DNA of 64,000 bases. It comes from G942493275 sp942493275. GTDB taxonomy: Bacteria; Actinomycetota; Coriobacteriia; Anaerosomatales; PHET01. Made by a program: the position numbers and the translations under genes. Positions 37,419 through 45,800 of this stretch are shown one piece after another. Every line of letters starts with the position of its first letter. Positions within the stretch are counted from its first letter, which is position 1. The notes beneath the pieces were generated by a model, which saw only the letters and a list, made by a program, of their open reading frames with translations, was not told the DNA's origin and searched no databases. The stretch is from assembly GCA_942493275.1 (NCBI GenBank), contig OW818687.1, positions 1,054,001 to 1,118,000 on the forward strand. The letters are read 5' to 3'.

Positions 37419-37793
37419 TCAAGCGTCGGTCCGATCGAGCCATTCCAGCGCATCGACGAGATGAGTGAACGCACTCAGCTCGAAGCCCCTCTCCTGGGCG
37501 AGCACCGAGAAGAATCCTGCGTAGTCTGATTGCTCCGGTGGCACGAGGACCGCTGTCCTTCGCGAGAATGCCTGCCGCACCATGTGAAGTTCGGCTGCCA
37601 GCTCCCACAGATCGGCTGAATCGAGCTCGAACTCCACGTTTCTCACGTCCAGGACGACGTCGTAGTTGTCGGAGGGTGCGGCGACCGAGGCTACTTCCAG
37701 GAGAACTCGCTTCGCCTGCTCGAGATCGAGACACCCTTCCGGGCTGATCTGTATAAACTCGTGCGCCCGAATGATTCTGATATCTGACGGCAT
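37419..37793 (-). CDS. STAS/SpoIIAA-like hypothetical protein
   Basis: The 124-residue protein has alternating strands and helices with YDVVLDVRNVEFELDSADLWELAAEL. This resembles the lipid- or anti-sigma-binding STAS/SpoIIAA-like fold, but the usual phosphorylated Ser is not at a clear place. No membrane span. The ATG at 37793 follows AAGGAGG. It lies among small stress-type genes. Confidence 0.62.
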   Translation of the reverse strand: MPSDIRIIRAHEFIQISPEGCLDLEQAKRVLLEVASVAAPSDNYDVVLDVRNVEFELDSADLWELAAELHMVRQAFSRRTAVLVPPEQSDYAGFFSVLAQERGFELSAFTHLVDALEWLDRTDA

Positions 37794-37846
37794 CACGGCC
37801 TCCTTTCCGGCCTCAATCCGAGGCGAGTCTGCGGAGCGGACATGGA

Positions 37847-38254
37847 CTACTGACGTGCTGTCGTGTCTTCGCTCTCCTCCACGCGCTCCACGGTCTCTGA
37901 GGAACGGCGGGGGTTGATTGCCTCTATCAGCGCGACGATGCCCCACGCGACGAGCGCGTAGACGGCCATAGCCACGAGAATGCTCCACTCGAACCGCGCA
38001 CCCTCGGCGGCCGAGGTCTCGAATATCGCGGTGAACGGCGCCATGAAGATCGATGAGACGGAGTAGATGAACTCAACGAACGCGGTTTCCGCATTGGCCC
38101 CAAGCATCCTCAGCACAAAACGCAGGCCGAGAAACACCTCGATCACGCCGAGTATGTAGTACACGATGCGGCCGACGACCGCTTCGACTGGAGCGTGGCT
38201 CTCAGTGTGGACGAGCTGCCTGTGAGCACTGGAACCGGCATCGACACTTGCCAT
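37847..38254 (-). CDS. YggT-like membrane protein
   Basis: The 135-residue protein has two or three spans (about 28-50, 65-80 and 90-115), with IVYYILGVIEVFLGLRFVLRMLGAN and FIYSVSSIFMAPFTAIF resembling YggT-family segments. The tail is acidic. The function of YggT proteins is not established; they are linked to osmotic stress and division. Confidence 0.7.
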   Translation of the reverse strand: MASVDAGSSAHRQLVHTESHAPVEAVVGRIVYYILGVIEVFLGLRFVLRMLGANAETAFVEFIYSVSSIFMAPFTAIFETSAAEGARFEWSILVAMAVYALVAWGIVALIEAINPRRSSETVERVEESEDTTARQ

Positions 38255-38344
38255 GATGAACGCCTCATCTCGTGGGAGCGAAAGCTGCCACTGTGGAACG
38301 GTTCAAACGGGTCTCCGCTTGAGGACTTGCTGTGACCTCGGGTG

Positions 38345-38521
38345 CTAGTCCTTCGGGTTGACGGCACGCTTGATCTTGTCTGCGGCGTCGTCGATCGTCT
38401 TTTTGGTCGCGGCGCTGGCCTGGTCGAGCTTGCCTTCCCTCTGAAGCCCCTTGTCTCCTGTCACATCTCCGGCGGCCTCCTTGAGCCGACCCTTTGTATC
38501 CTCAACCTTGTGATCAGTCAT
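38345..38521 (-). CDS. CsbD family stress protein
   Basis: The 58-residue protein has the CsbD pattern: VEDTKGRLKEAAGDVTGDKGLQREGKLDQA followed by KKTIDDAADKIK, a hydrophilic helical stress protein. The ATG at 38521 is the family start, far downstream of the open frame's first codon. CsbD genes belong to general-stress regulons in Bacillus. Confidence 0.9.
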   Translation of the reverse strand: MTDHKVEDTKGRLKEAAGDVTGDKGLQREGKLDQASAATKKTIDDAADKIKRAVNPKD

Positions 38522-38574
38522 CGTCTTCGCCCCTTTCGGCGGTTGGGTGCTCTTCAAAGACCACATGCGCTTGG

Positions 38575-39024
38575 TCAGGCAGCGCCGTCGGCGGTCTCCA
38601 TTTCCGACATCAGTGACATGACTCGGTTGCTGGTTTCCGGCGACATGCGGTACTTGAACACGCCAGCGTCTACGAACTCGCGCGTTTCGAACGGCCACTG
38701 ACTCATCCCGTAACGACCTCGAATACGCTTCCCGAAAGGCCCGAGCGAAGCGACCACCTGCCGGGCCGTGAGACCCGACGCCTCCGCGATATCGGCAGTG
38801 GTCGCCCAACCGGGCGCGTGCTCGGCTATGACGCACAGAATCCGTCTCATTGAGCTCGACGACTCGATGAGCATCCGGTCGAGAAGTGCTTGGTTCCAGC
38901 CCTCCGCGTAGCCGTCCTCTGTTACTGAGGGCTCGACGAGAGCCTTACCCGGCTGACGAGCAAGCAGTTCGTAGACTTCCTGAACGCGCTCGACCGGAAC
39001 GGGGACACTCACGAATTCAGGCAT
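38575..39024 (-). CDS. Winged-helix-like hypothetical protein
   Basis: The 149-residue protein has an N-terminal strand-helix (PVPVERVQEVYELLAR), a helix-turn-helix-like middle (ATTADIAEASGLTARQVVASLGPFGKRI) and a C-terminal wing-like part. It may bind DNA or RNA; I do not recognise a family name. The sequence before its start (39025-39110) is markedly AT-richer than the surroundings and contains a CTTTAG/CTAAAG inverted pair, so the gene may be acquired or tightly regulated. Confidence 0.65.
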   Translation of the reverse strand: MPEFVSVPVPVERVQEVYELLARQPGKALVEPSVTEDGYAEGWNQALLDRMLIESSSSMRRILCVIAEHAPGWATTADIAEASGLTARQVVASLGPFGKRIRGRYGMSQWPFETREFVDAGVFKYRMSPETSNRVMSLMSEMETADGAA

Positions 39025-39114
39025 GCCAACCGCCTTTAGCCATCGTTATCAGTTGTTGAACTTTAGTTACCCGTAGTTATCTAAAGCCAAACCACCATAG
39101 CGTGACGAACGCAA

Positions 39115-39148
39115 GCAGGCCGGAAGGCTGTGATGCCCTCCGGCCTGC
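39115..39148 (-). terminator. Terminator after the tRNA-Ala gene
   Basis: GCAGGCCGGA and TTCCGGCCTGC pair on the minus strand and are followed by TTGCGTT. It is 9 bases past the tRNA 3' end. Confidence 0.75.
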
Positions 39149-39156
39149 GTATTCTT

Positions 39157-39232
39157 TGGTGGAGACGAAGGGGCTCGAACCCTCGACCCTCGGCTTGCAA
39201 AGCCGATGCTCTCCCAGCTGAGCTACGTCCCC
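39157..39232 (-). tRNA. tRNA-Ala (anticodon TGC)
   Basis: The minus strand folds into a full cloverleaf: acceptor GGGGACG/CGTCTCC with one G-T pair, D-arm with GCTC and GAGC, anticodon loop TTTGCAA between TCGGC and GCCGA, and T-loop TTCGAGC between GAGGG and CCCTT. Discriminator A and an encoded CCA end it. Confidence 0.97.
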
Positions 39233-39497
39233 GTGCGCGGGAGAGTATAGCATCCGGCGTGCCGAGGTCTCACGCGCCTCCTGCGACACCTCACCGAAAC
39301 ACGATGGGTACCCCCGATTTCACCCACCCTTGTTCGCCCGGAAACCACCGCGAAACAAGTGCTCCCTACCGTGGAGGCAGGTCATTCGACCCGTCCCGGG
39401 ATTGACGCGCGGCCCCGGTTCCGCCGTCCAACGACGTACGGCGACGTCATGAAAGCGACCCGAAACACCCGGGTCATCCACTTAGGAGGTGGAGACG

Positions 39498-41150
39498 TTG
39501 CGTACGATCATGGACAAGCTTTTTGACTTCGATTCCGTGAAGGGCAAGATGCCCGGCATCCTCACCAAGGCAGCGGTCCGCGTGGCCATAATGGCGCTCG
39601 TCGCGTTCTTTGCGCTCGCGATGCTCGCCGGGGCCGACGGGGTCGGCTCGAACTACGGTGGCATCAACGCGGTCACGGCCGCAACCGCCGGGGCACCCAC
39701 CACCGAGGAGATCGCGGCGGACCTCGGTACCACCAAGACCGCCCTCAACTTCTTCTTCATCATCATGGGCGTGGGTCTGATCTTCTTCATGCAAGCCGGC
39801 TTCATGCTCGTCGAGACCGGCTTCTGCCGCGCGAAGCACGCTGCCCACGTCGCCATGACGAACTTCGTCATCTTCGCGGTGGGCGCGCTCGCCTATTGGG
39901 CCGTCGGCTTCGCCCTTCAGTTCGGCTCGATGGGCGGCTTCTTTTGGGCGCCCGGCGCAGAGGGACTGCTGACAGGCGAGGCGCTCGCGTTTGGCTCCAG
40001 CGCGTTCGCCGGCACCAAGGGCTTCTTCCTCGGTTCACTTGGGGACGGCACCCTCGACGCGGGCGTGTTCGCCTTCTTCCTATTCCAGATGGTCTTCATG
40101 GACACCGCCGCTACGATCGTGACCGGCGGCATGGCCGAGCGCTGGAAGTTCTCGGCGTTCCTGCCCTTCGGCGCGTTCATGGGAATGCTCGTGTACCCGC
40201 TGTTCGGCATGTGGATGTGGGGCGGCGGCTGGCTCGCGACCCTGGGCGCCAACTACGGCTTCGGCAATGGCGCGGTCGACTTTGCGGGCTCCTCGGTCGT
40301 GCACGCAGTCGGCGGTTTCGCGGCACTCGCGGGCGCCATCGTACTCGGCCCGCGCATTGGAAAGTTCAAGGCAGACGGGACGCCCGTCGCCCTTCCGGGT
40401 CACAACATCCCGATGGCCATCCTCGGCACGATCATCCTCGTGTTCGGCTGGTTCGGCTTCAACGGTATGTCCACGCTCGCCGCAACTGACCTGCGCTTCC
40501 CCGTCATCATCGCGAACACCATCCTCGCCGGTTCCGCCGGCTGCCTCGCGGCGATGTTCCTGGTCTGGCGTCTGTGGGGCAAGCCGGATCCGTCGATGGC
40601 GGTCAACGGCATGCTGGCCGGGCTTGTGGCCATCACCGCACCCTGCGCGTTCGTCACACCGTGGGCGGCAATCGTCATCGGCCTGATCGGCGGCTTCCTA
40701 GTTGTCGGTTCCGTGGTGTTCATCGAGCGCGTCCTCAAGGTCGATGACCCCGTCGGCGCGGCATCGGTGCACGGCGTCAACGGCGCGTGGGGCATGATTG
40801 CACTCGGTCTGTTCGCTGACGGCTCGTACGGCGCCGGCTGGAACGGCGTCGAGGGCGCTGTCACCGGCCTGTTCTACGGCAACGCCGGTCAGCTCGGCGC
40901 TCAGGTCATCGCCGTGGCCACGGTGTTCGTGTGGTCGTTCGGCATGCACTATGTGTTCTTCAAGATCCAGGACGCCGTCCAGGGCATCCGTTCCACCGCC
41001 GAGGACGAGATCGCCGGTCTCGACCCTACCGAGATGGGCGTGCTGGCCTACCCGGACATGGTGGGCTCCGGCCCCCTCGGCGAGGGCTCCCTCGGCGAGA
41101 CGGGAACCGGCCACTCGCACCGACCCGTGCCTGTTGGGAGTGAGGTCTAG
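39498..41150 (+). CDS. amt: Ammonium transporter
   Basis: The 550-residue protein is an Amt/Rh channel for ammonium. After an extra N-terminal span (about 27-48) come eleven spans. The twin pore histidines are in VDFAGSSVVHAVGG and AASVHGVNGAWG; the first also has the Asp that recruits ammonium. The C-terminal tail of about 60 residues is longer than usual and ends in a His-containing stretch (GTGHSHR). The TTG at 39498 is preferred because AGGAGGT lies 7 bases before it; a GTG at 39489 overlaps that site. glnK follows with no gap, as in most bacteria. Confidence 0.93.
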   Translation: MRTIMDKLFDFDSVKGKMPGILTKAAVRVAIMALVAFFALAMLAGADGVGSNYGGINAVTAATAGAPTTEEIAADLGTTKTALNFFFIIMGVGLIFFMQAGFMLVETGFCRAKHAAHVAMTNFVIFAVGALAYWAVGFALQFGSMGGFFWAPGAEGLLTGEALAFGSSAFAGTKGFFLGSLGDGTLDAGVFAFFLFQMVFMDTAATIVTGGMAERWKFSAFLPFGAFMGMLVYPLFGMWMWGGGWLATLGANYGFGNGAVDFAGSSVVHAVGGFAALAGAIVLGPRIGKFKADGTPVALPGHNIPMAILGTIILVFGWFGFNGMSTLAATDLRFPVIIANTILAGSAGCLAAMFLVWRLWGKPDPSMAVNGMLAGLVAITAPCAFVTPWAAIVIGLIGGFLVVGSVVFIERVLKVDDPVGAASVHGVNGAWGMIALGLFADGSYGAGWNGVEGAVTGLFYGNAGQLGAQVIAVATVFVWSFGMHYVFFKIQDAVQGIRSTAEDEIAGLDPTEMGVLAYPDMVGSGPLGEGSLGETGTGHSHRPVPVGSEV

Positions 41151-41489
41151 ATGAAGCGCATCGAGGCAATCGTGAGGCCCGAACGGCTCGACCAGGTGAA
41201 GGAGGCGTTCATCGCCCTCGGACACAACGGCCTGACCGTGTGCGAGGTGAAGGGTCATGGCATCCAGAAGGGCGTGAAGCAGCAGTGGCGCGGCGAAGAG
41301 TACGTGATCGACCTGCTGCCCAAGATCTCGGTCTATGCGGTGGTGCACGATCACGAGGTGCAGGACTGCATCGACGCGGTCATCAACGCCGCGCGCACCG
41401 ACCGGATCGGTGACGGCAAGATCTTCGTGACCGAGGTCGAGCAGGTCATCCGCATCCGGACCGGCGAGAGCGGCCCCGACGCCCTGTAA
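41151..41489 (+). CDS. glnK: Nitrogen regulatory protein P-II
   Basis: The 112-residue protein is a full P-II signal protein: MKRIEAIVRPERLDQVKEA, the T-loop GVKQQWRGEEYVIDLLPK with the modifiable Tyr in GEEYV, and the RTDRIGDGKIFV B-loop. It binds 2-oxoglutarate and adenylates and closes the Amt pore. The ATG begins right after the amt stop, so they are one operon ending in the terminator at 41520-41547. Confidence 0.95.
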   Translation: MKRIEAIVRPERLDQVKEAFIALGHNGLTVCEVKGHGIQKGVKQQWRGEEYVIDLLPKISVYAVVHDHEVQDCIDAVINAARTDRIGDGKIFVTEVEQVIRIRTGESGPDAL

Positions 41490-41519
41490 GCCGCTGAGTA
41501 CAGCACGCGTCAGACGTGC

Positions 41520-41547
41520 GAAGGGCGGGCCTTCGGGCCCGCCCTTC
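41520..41547 (+). terminator. Terminator of the amt-glnK operon
   Basis: GAAGGGCGGGCC and GGCCCGCCCTTC form a 12-base-pair stem with a TTCG tetraloop, 31 bases past the glnK stop. Confidence 0.9.
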
Positions 41548-41986
41548 ATGCATGGGGCCGTCTCGTCCCCCACGCTGTGACCGGTCTGGCCTTCGCTTCG
41601 CCTGCGTGCCCCTCCAAAAGGCTATCCTGAAGGACTCTTGGCCCCACGTTGCACAAGGGCCGCATCCCTGGTTTCTCGCGGGCTTATGCCTGGCCTCCGC
41701 CGACATCGGAACCTGTAGTTACTGTGCGCTCCCTTTCAAGAAGCGCCGTGCACGAACATTGAACCAGTGACGTACGAACCGACTCTCTCAGCGAAACCGC
41801 CGTACGGAGGTCTTCGTCTGCCATCCCGGTCGAGTCTGAAACTGTGAAGGTTCAACAAGGCTCACGCCCTCAGGTTGTCTATACCGCGCACGAAGGGCGC
41901 TCGAACGCCCGAAACGACGAGCGGCCCCTCGTGGGAGCCGCTCGGATGCATCTATGTGACGAGCGCAGGCTATTGGGCGCCGAGCG
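41548..41986. other. Intergenic region with two hairpins, no gene seen
   Basis: Between the amt-glnK terminator and the end of the selenoprotein gene I find no supported gene; the open frame at 41516-41770 (plus) has no domain or ribosome site. The right part holds two terminator-like hairpins for the minus-strand gene, GGGCG/CGCCC at 41895-41910 and a larger one at 41918-41944. Confidence 0.5.
41918..41944 (-). terminator. Probable terminator of the selenoprotein gene
   Basis: On the minus strand CGAGCGGC and GCCGCTCG pair with further inner G-C pairs; TCGTCGTTTCG follows. It is 42 bases past the stop at 41987. Confidence 0.6.
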
Positions 41987-42688
41987 TTACTGGAGCGCGT
42001 CCAGCGATGCCTTCATCTGCGCCTCAGTCTGTTCGCCGACGACCTGCTTGGCGATCACGCCGTCGCTGTTCACGAACACGAACGTCGGGACGTACTGGAC
42101 GCCCAACTTGTTCGCGAGCTCCACGCCGCTCGGGTCCTCTTCGACGTTCAGGAGCCTGAATTCGACCGTATCTGCGTACTCCTTGTTTAGCCCGTCGACC
42201 ACGGGCTTCATCTCGGTGCAGGTGGGTCAACTGTTGGTGAAGAACTCGATCATGACCGGCTTGCCCGCGGTCTCGATGGTCTGGCCGCTCGTGGAGGCGC
42301 CGCCCTGCTCGAGCGGACCGGTCCACGCCTGGATGCCGGCATTGAAGTGGGCGATGTCGGTGAAGCCCATGCCCTCAAGCGTCTGGACTGCGGTCGCCGA
42401 GCGCTGTCCTGTGGCACAGTAGACCAGGTACTTGGCCGCCGGATCCCAGCTTGCGGCTGCGGTCCCGACGGTTTCGACCGGAACGTTGACCGCCCCGGGG
42501 ATGTGCCCCATTTCGAATTCACCGGCGCTGCGAACGTCGATGATCTGGGCGCCGCCGTCGATGGCCGTCTGAGCGCCAGCCGCATCCACGTTCTGCGTTC
42601 CGCCGCCACCGCTCGACTGGAAACCGAAGACCACGGCTGCGAGCGCCGCGACTCCGATTACGACCCAAAGGATCGTCTTAGGTTTCAT
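41987..42688 (-). CDS. Predicted selenoprotein: membrane-anchored rhodanese-thioredoxin fusion with UPTC active site
   Basis: Two minus-strand frames in the same phase are split by one TGA at 42229-42227. Read through, they give 233 residues: a membrane anchor (5-23), a rhodanese domain (about 33-125) with catalytic Cys91 in VYCATGQRS, and a thioredoxin fold (about 140-233) with cis-Pro in YVPTFVFV. The TGA falls at the first Cys of the thioredoxin CxxC, giving FFTNS-U-PTC-TEMKPVV (U154, C157). Downstream, 42205-42191 forms a CCCGU/ACGGG stem with loop GGUCG, 24 bases from the TGA codon start, which fits the bacterial SECIS pattern. A disabled TGC codon is the alternative. The ATG at 42688 follows GGAG. 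No sel genes lie in the window. Confidence 0.85.
42191..42205 (-). promoter_or_regulatory. Candidate bacterial SECIS hairpin
   Basis: In the mRNA this is CCCGU-GGUCG-ACGGG, a five-base-pair stem whose loop starts with G, with the loop 26 bases after the UGA. Known bacterial SECIS elements have a G at the loop start 16-37 bases after the UGA. Confidence 0.6.
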
Positions 42689-42722
42689 GCACCACTCCTC
42701 GTCTCGTACCACACTGCGCGAC

Positions 42723-42752
42723 ATTATACCCCTCGGGGTATCAAAGATGCAA
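42723..42752 (-). promoter_or_regulatory. Promoter of the rhodanese-thioredoxin selenoprotein
   Basis: TTGCAT (42752-42747) and a perfect TATAAT (42728-42723) on the minus strand are 18 bases apart, 35 bases before the ATG. Confidence 0.7.
42726..42741. promoter_or_regulatory. CsoR/CstR-type operator palindrome
   Basis: ATACCCC-TC-GGGGTAT is a perfect 7-2-7 palindrome that overlaps the -10 box and fills the spacer. Its G-tract/TAT half sites resemble operators of CsoR-family repressors, including CstR, which senses persulfides and controls rhodanese genes. Confidence 0.65.
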
Positions 42753-42856
42753 CCGCCCACCATCGTTCATGAAGGGCATAAACAAACCCTGGACTCCTGT
42801 CCAAGAGCAAACCCCCGACCAACCTCCCGCGTACGCGCGGCCATCTGGAGCGACAC

Positions 42857-45800
42857 GTGACCAACGCCTCCGAACCCGGCGCGACCCGACCCCGCCGCAC
42901 ACGCGAGCAGCCGCTTCGCGCGGAGTTGCTCTCGGCGGACCGCCTCGCCGAAGAGGCCCGCCGGGTTGCGACCGCGCAGCAGCTCGAAGCCGGTCCCCGG
43001 CCGCGCACGACGCCGCTACTTGCCGAGGTCGAGCGCGCAGCCACCTCGCTCGAGTCCGATAACCGTGAACTCGCGCTCGCTGTGCGTGCCGGACGCGCGG
43101 CGACCCCCGCGGGCGAGTGGCTCCTCGACAACCACTACCTTATCGAAGAGCAGATTCTCCTCGTCCGAGAAGATCTCCCCGCGCGCTATGGCACCGAGCT
43201 CCCTCGACTCGCCGCGGGCGAGCACGCCGGGCTGCCGCGCATCTACGAGGCACTCCTCACTCTGATCACCCACACCGACTCCCGCATCGACGAGGAGTCC
43301 TTGCTGAGTTTCACCGACGGGTTCCAAGAGGTTGCTCCGCTTACCATCGGTGAGGCGTGGGCGGTCCCGATCATGCTCAGGATCGGCCTGGTGGAGAACG
43401 TCCGCCGCCTGTCGGCCTCCGTGGTCGAGAACACTCGCGCCGAGATCGACGCGGAGACCTGGATCGAACGGCTGGTCTCGGCGGTGCAAGACGCGCCGGA
43501 CACTCTGCCGGCGCTGCTCGGCGAGCTCGATCGATCCACGGCCGACGCTCCCGAGGTCTTCTACCTCAGACTCGCAACCCGGCTGGCCGACCTCGAGATC
43601 GGCGCCGAGGAGGTCGACTCGTGGCTCAAGCGCCGCGTCGCGTCGATCGGCATCTCGCTCGAGCACGCGTCGGTGGAACGCCAGCAGAGTCAGGCGGCCG
43701 ATCAGATCTCGATCGCCAACGCGATCGGCAGTGTGCGCTTCCTCGACGCCTACGACTGGCGTACCTTCTTCGAGCGCATCTCGCTGGTCGAGCGCATCCT
43801 GCGAAACGATCCCGCACAGACCTACCCGTCGATGGACTTCGAGAGCCGAGACCGCTACCGCCATGCGCTCGAGCTCATGGCTCGCCGCTGCTCCCCCACC
43901 GAGACCGAGCTCGCCGAACACGTCATTGCACTCGCCCGCGCGGCGCTCGTGGCCGACCCGAGCGACGAAGTCCGGGGGCACGTGGGCTGGTGGCTCATCC
44001 GGGCGGGCAGGTTCGAGCTCGAGAAGCGCGTCGCCTATCGCACCAGACGTCGTGAGCGCATCTTCCGAGGGCCGCTCCGCAACCGGGAGCTGTTCTACGG
44101 CGGGCTTCTCGGCGTGACGCTTGTGGCGCTGCTCGCGCTGCTCGCGCTCTCGTCGCTCGCGGCCGGCGCCACGTGGTGGGCGGCGGCCGTGCTGTGCGCG
44201 CTCGGACTGCTGCCGCTGTCCGAGGTCGCGATCGCGGTCACCAACCGCGTCTCGGCGGCGGTCTTCCCGGCCCGGGTGCTGCCCAAGCTCGACCACCGCA
44301 AGCCGGTGCTCGAGAGCCACCGCACGCTCGTGGTGGTGCCGGCGCTGCTGTCCTCGGTCGGTGCCACGCGGTCTGTCATCGAGAACCTCGAGATCGCGTA
44401 TCTCGCGAACCGCGACGCCAACGTCGCCTTTGGGCTCGTGGGTGACCTCCGCGCATCCGCCGAGGCAGCCGGTCCCAACGACGGCGCCGTGATCGAGGCC
44501 GCCGTTCGCGGCATCTCCGAGCTGAATGAGCGCTACGAAGCCGAGCACTCGGTGCGCCCCTTCCACCTGCTCATACGCGAGCGTCGCTACAACGAGGCCG
44601 AGCAGGTCTGGATGGGCTGGGAGCGCAAGCGAGGCTCACTCGTGGAGCTGGTGCGCGAGATGCGCGGGACCGCGGACACGTCGTTCACCACGAAGCTCGG
44701 CGATCCTGCATTCAGACGCTCGTGCACGTTCGTCATCACGCTCGACGCCGATACGATCCTGCCGCGCGATGGCGCGCGCAAGCTGATCTCGACCATCGCG
44801 CACCCTCTCAACCGAGCAAGGTGGCGTCACGGTGAGCGACGGGTCGCCTCGGGCTACGGGCTCGTGCAGCCGAGGGTCGGGATGACGCTTACCGGCGCCG
44901 GCCGCAGCGGGTTCGCCGAGCTGTACTCGGGATCGACCGGCATCGACCCGTACGCGCAGGCGGTCTCGGACACGTACCAGGACGTGTTCGGCGAGGGGTC
45001 GTTCACCGGCAAGGGCATCTTCGAGATCGACCTGTTCTCGGCGCTGCTGGAAGACCGGTTCCCGGACAACACGCTGCTCTCGCACGATCTGGTGGAGGGC
45101 TCGTTCCTGCGCACGGCGCTCGCGAGCGACGTCGAGGTGCTCGACGACTACCCGGCGAACTATCTGGCTGCCGCATCGCGCCTCCACCGCTGGGTCCGGG
45201 GGGACTGGCAGACGGTACCCCTCCTCGGCGCGCGAATCGTAGACGCGAACGGCCGCTGGGAGTCCAACCCGCTGACGGCGCTGCACCGGTGGAAGGTCAT
45301 CGACAACCTGCGGCGCTCGATGGTCCCGCCGTGGACGGTGCTCTTCCTCGGCCTCGGATGGATCCTGTTCCCGGGGCCGGCGCTCCTGTGGCCGTTCGCG
45401 ACGATGCTCGTCGTCTTCTTCCCGGCCTACTTCGCCCTTGCCGACTCCATGGTCTTTCGCACGCGCACCGTGAGCCTCGCGGTATCCGCCCCCGACATCA
45501 TCCGGGACTTCCGGGCGGACACCGCGCGCGGCTTCCTCGCTCTCGCGGTCCTGCCGCACCAGGCGTGGCTGATGCTCGACGCCGCGATCCGCGCGACGTG
45601 GCGCCAGTGGATCTCGCACCGCCACCTGCTCGAATGGGAGACCGCCGCCGATGCCGAGAAGCGCGCCGGCACCACGCACCGGGCCTTCTGGCGAGCGATG
45701 GGCCCCGCGATCCTGGGCTCCCTCGGCGTGCTCGGCCTCGCTGTCGTGGCGAATCCCGAGCGTGCGTGGATGGCGGGGACCGTCGCGGCGATATGGCTCG

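Noticed and set aside
39077..39289. A 70-codon frame over the tRNA.
   Set aside because: It overlaps the tRNA-Ala gene; the translation (GDVAQLGEHRLCKPRVEGSS) is the familiar false translation of tRNA-Ala genes.
41987..42763. Reading the thioredoxin and rhodanese parts as two separate genes.
   Set aside because: The second part would lack its first active-site Cys, has no ribosome site before its ATG at 42211, and lies in exactly the same frame across a single TGA.
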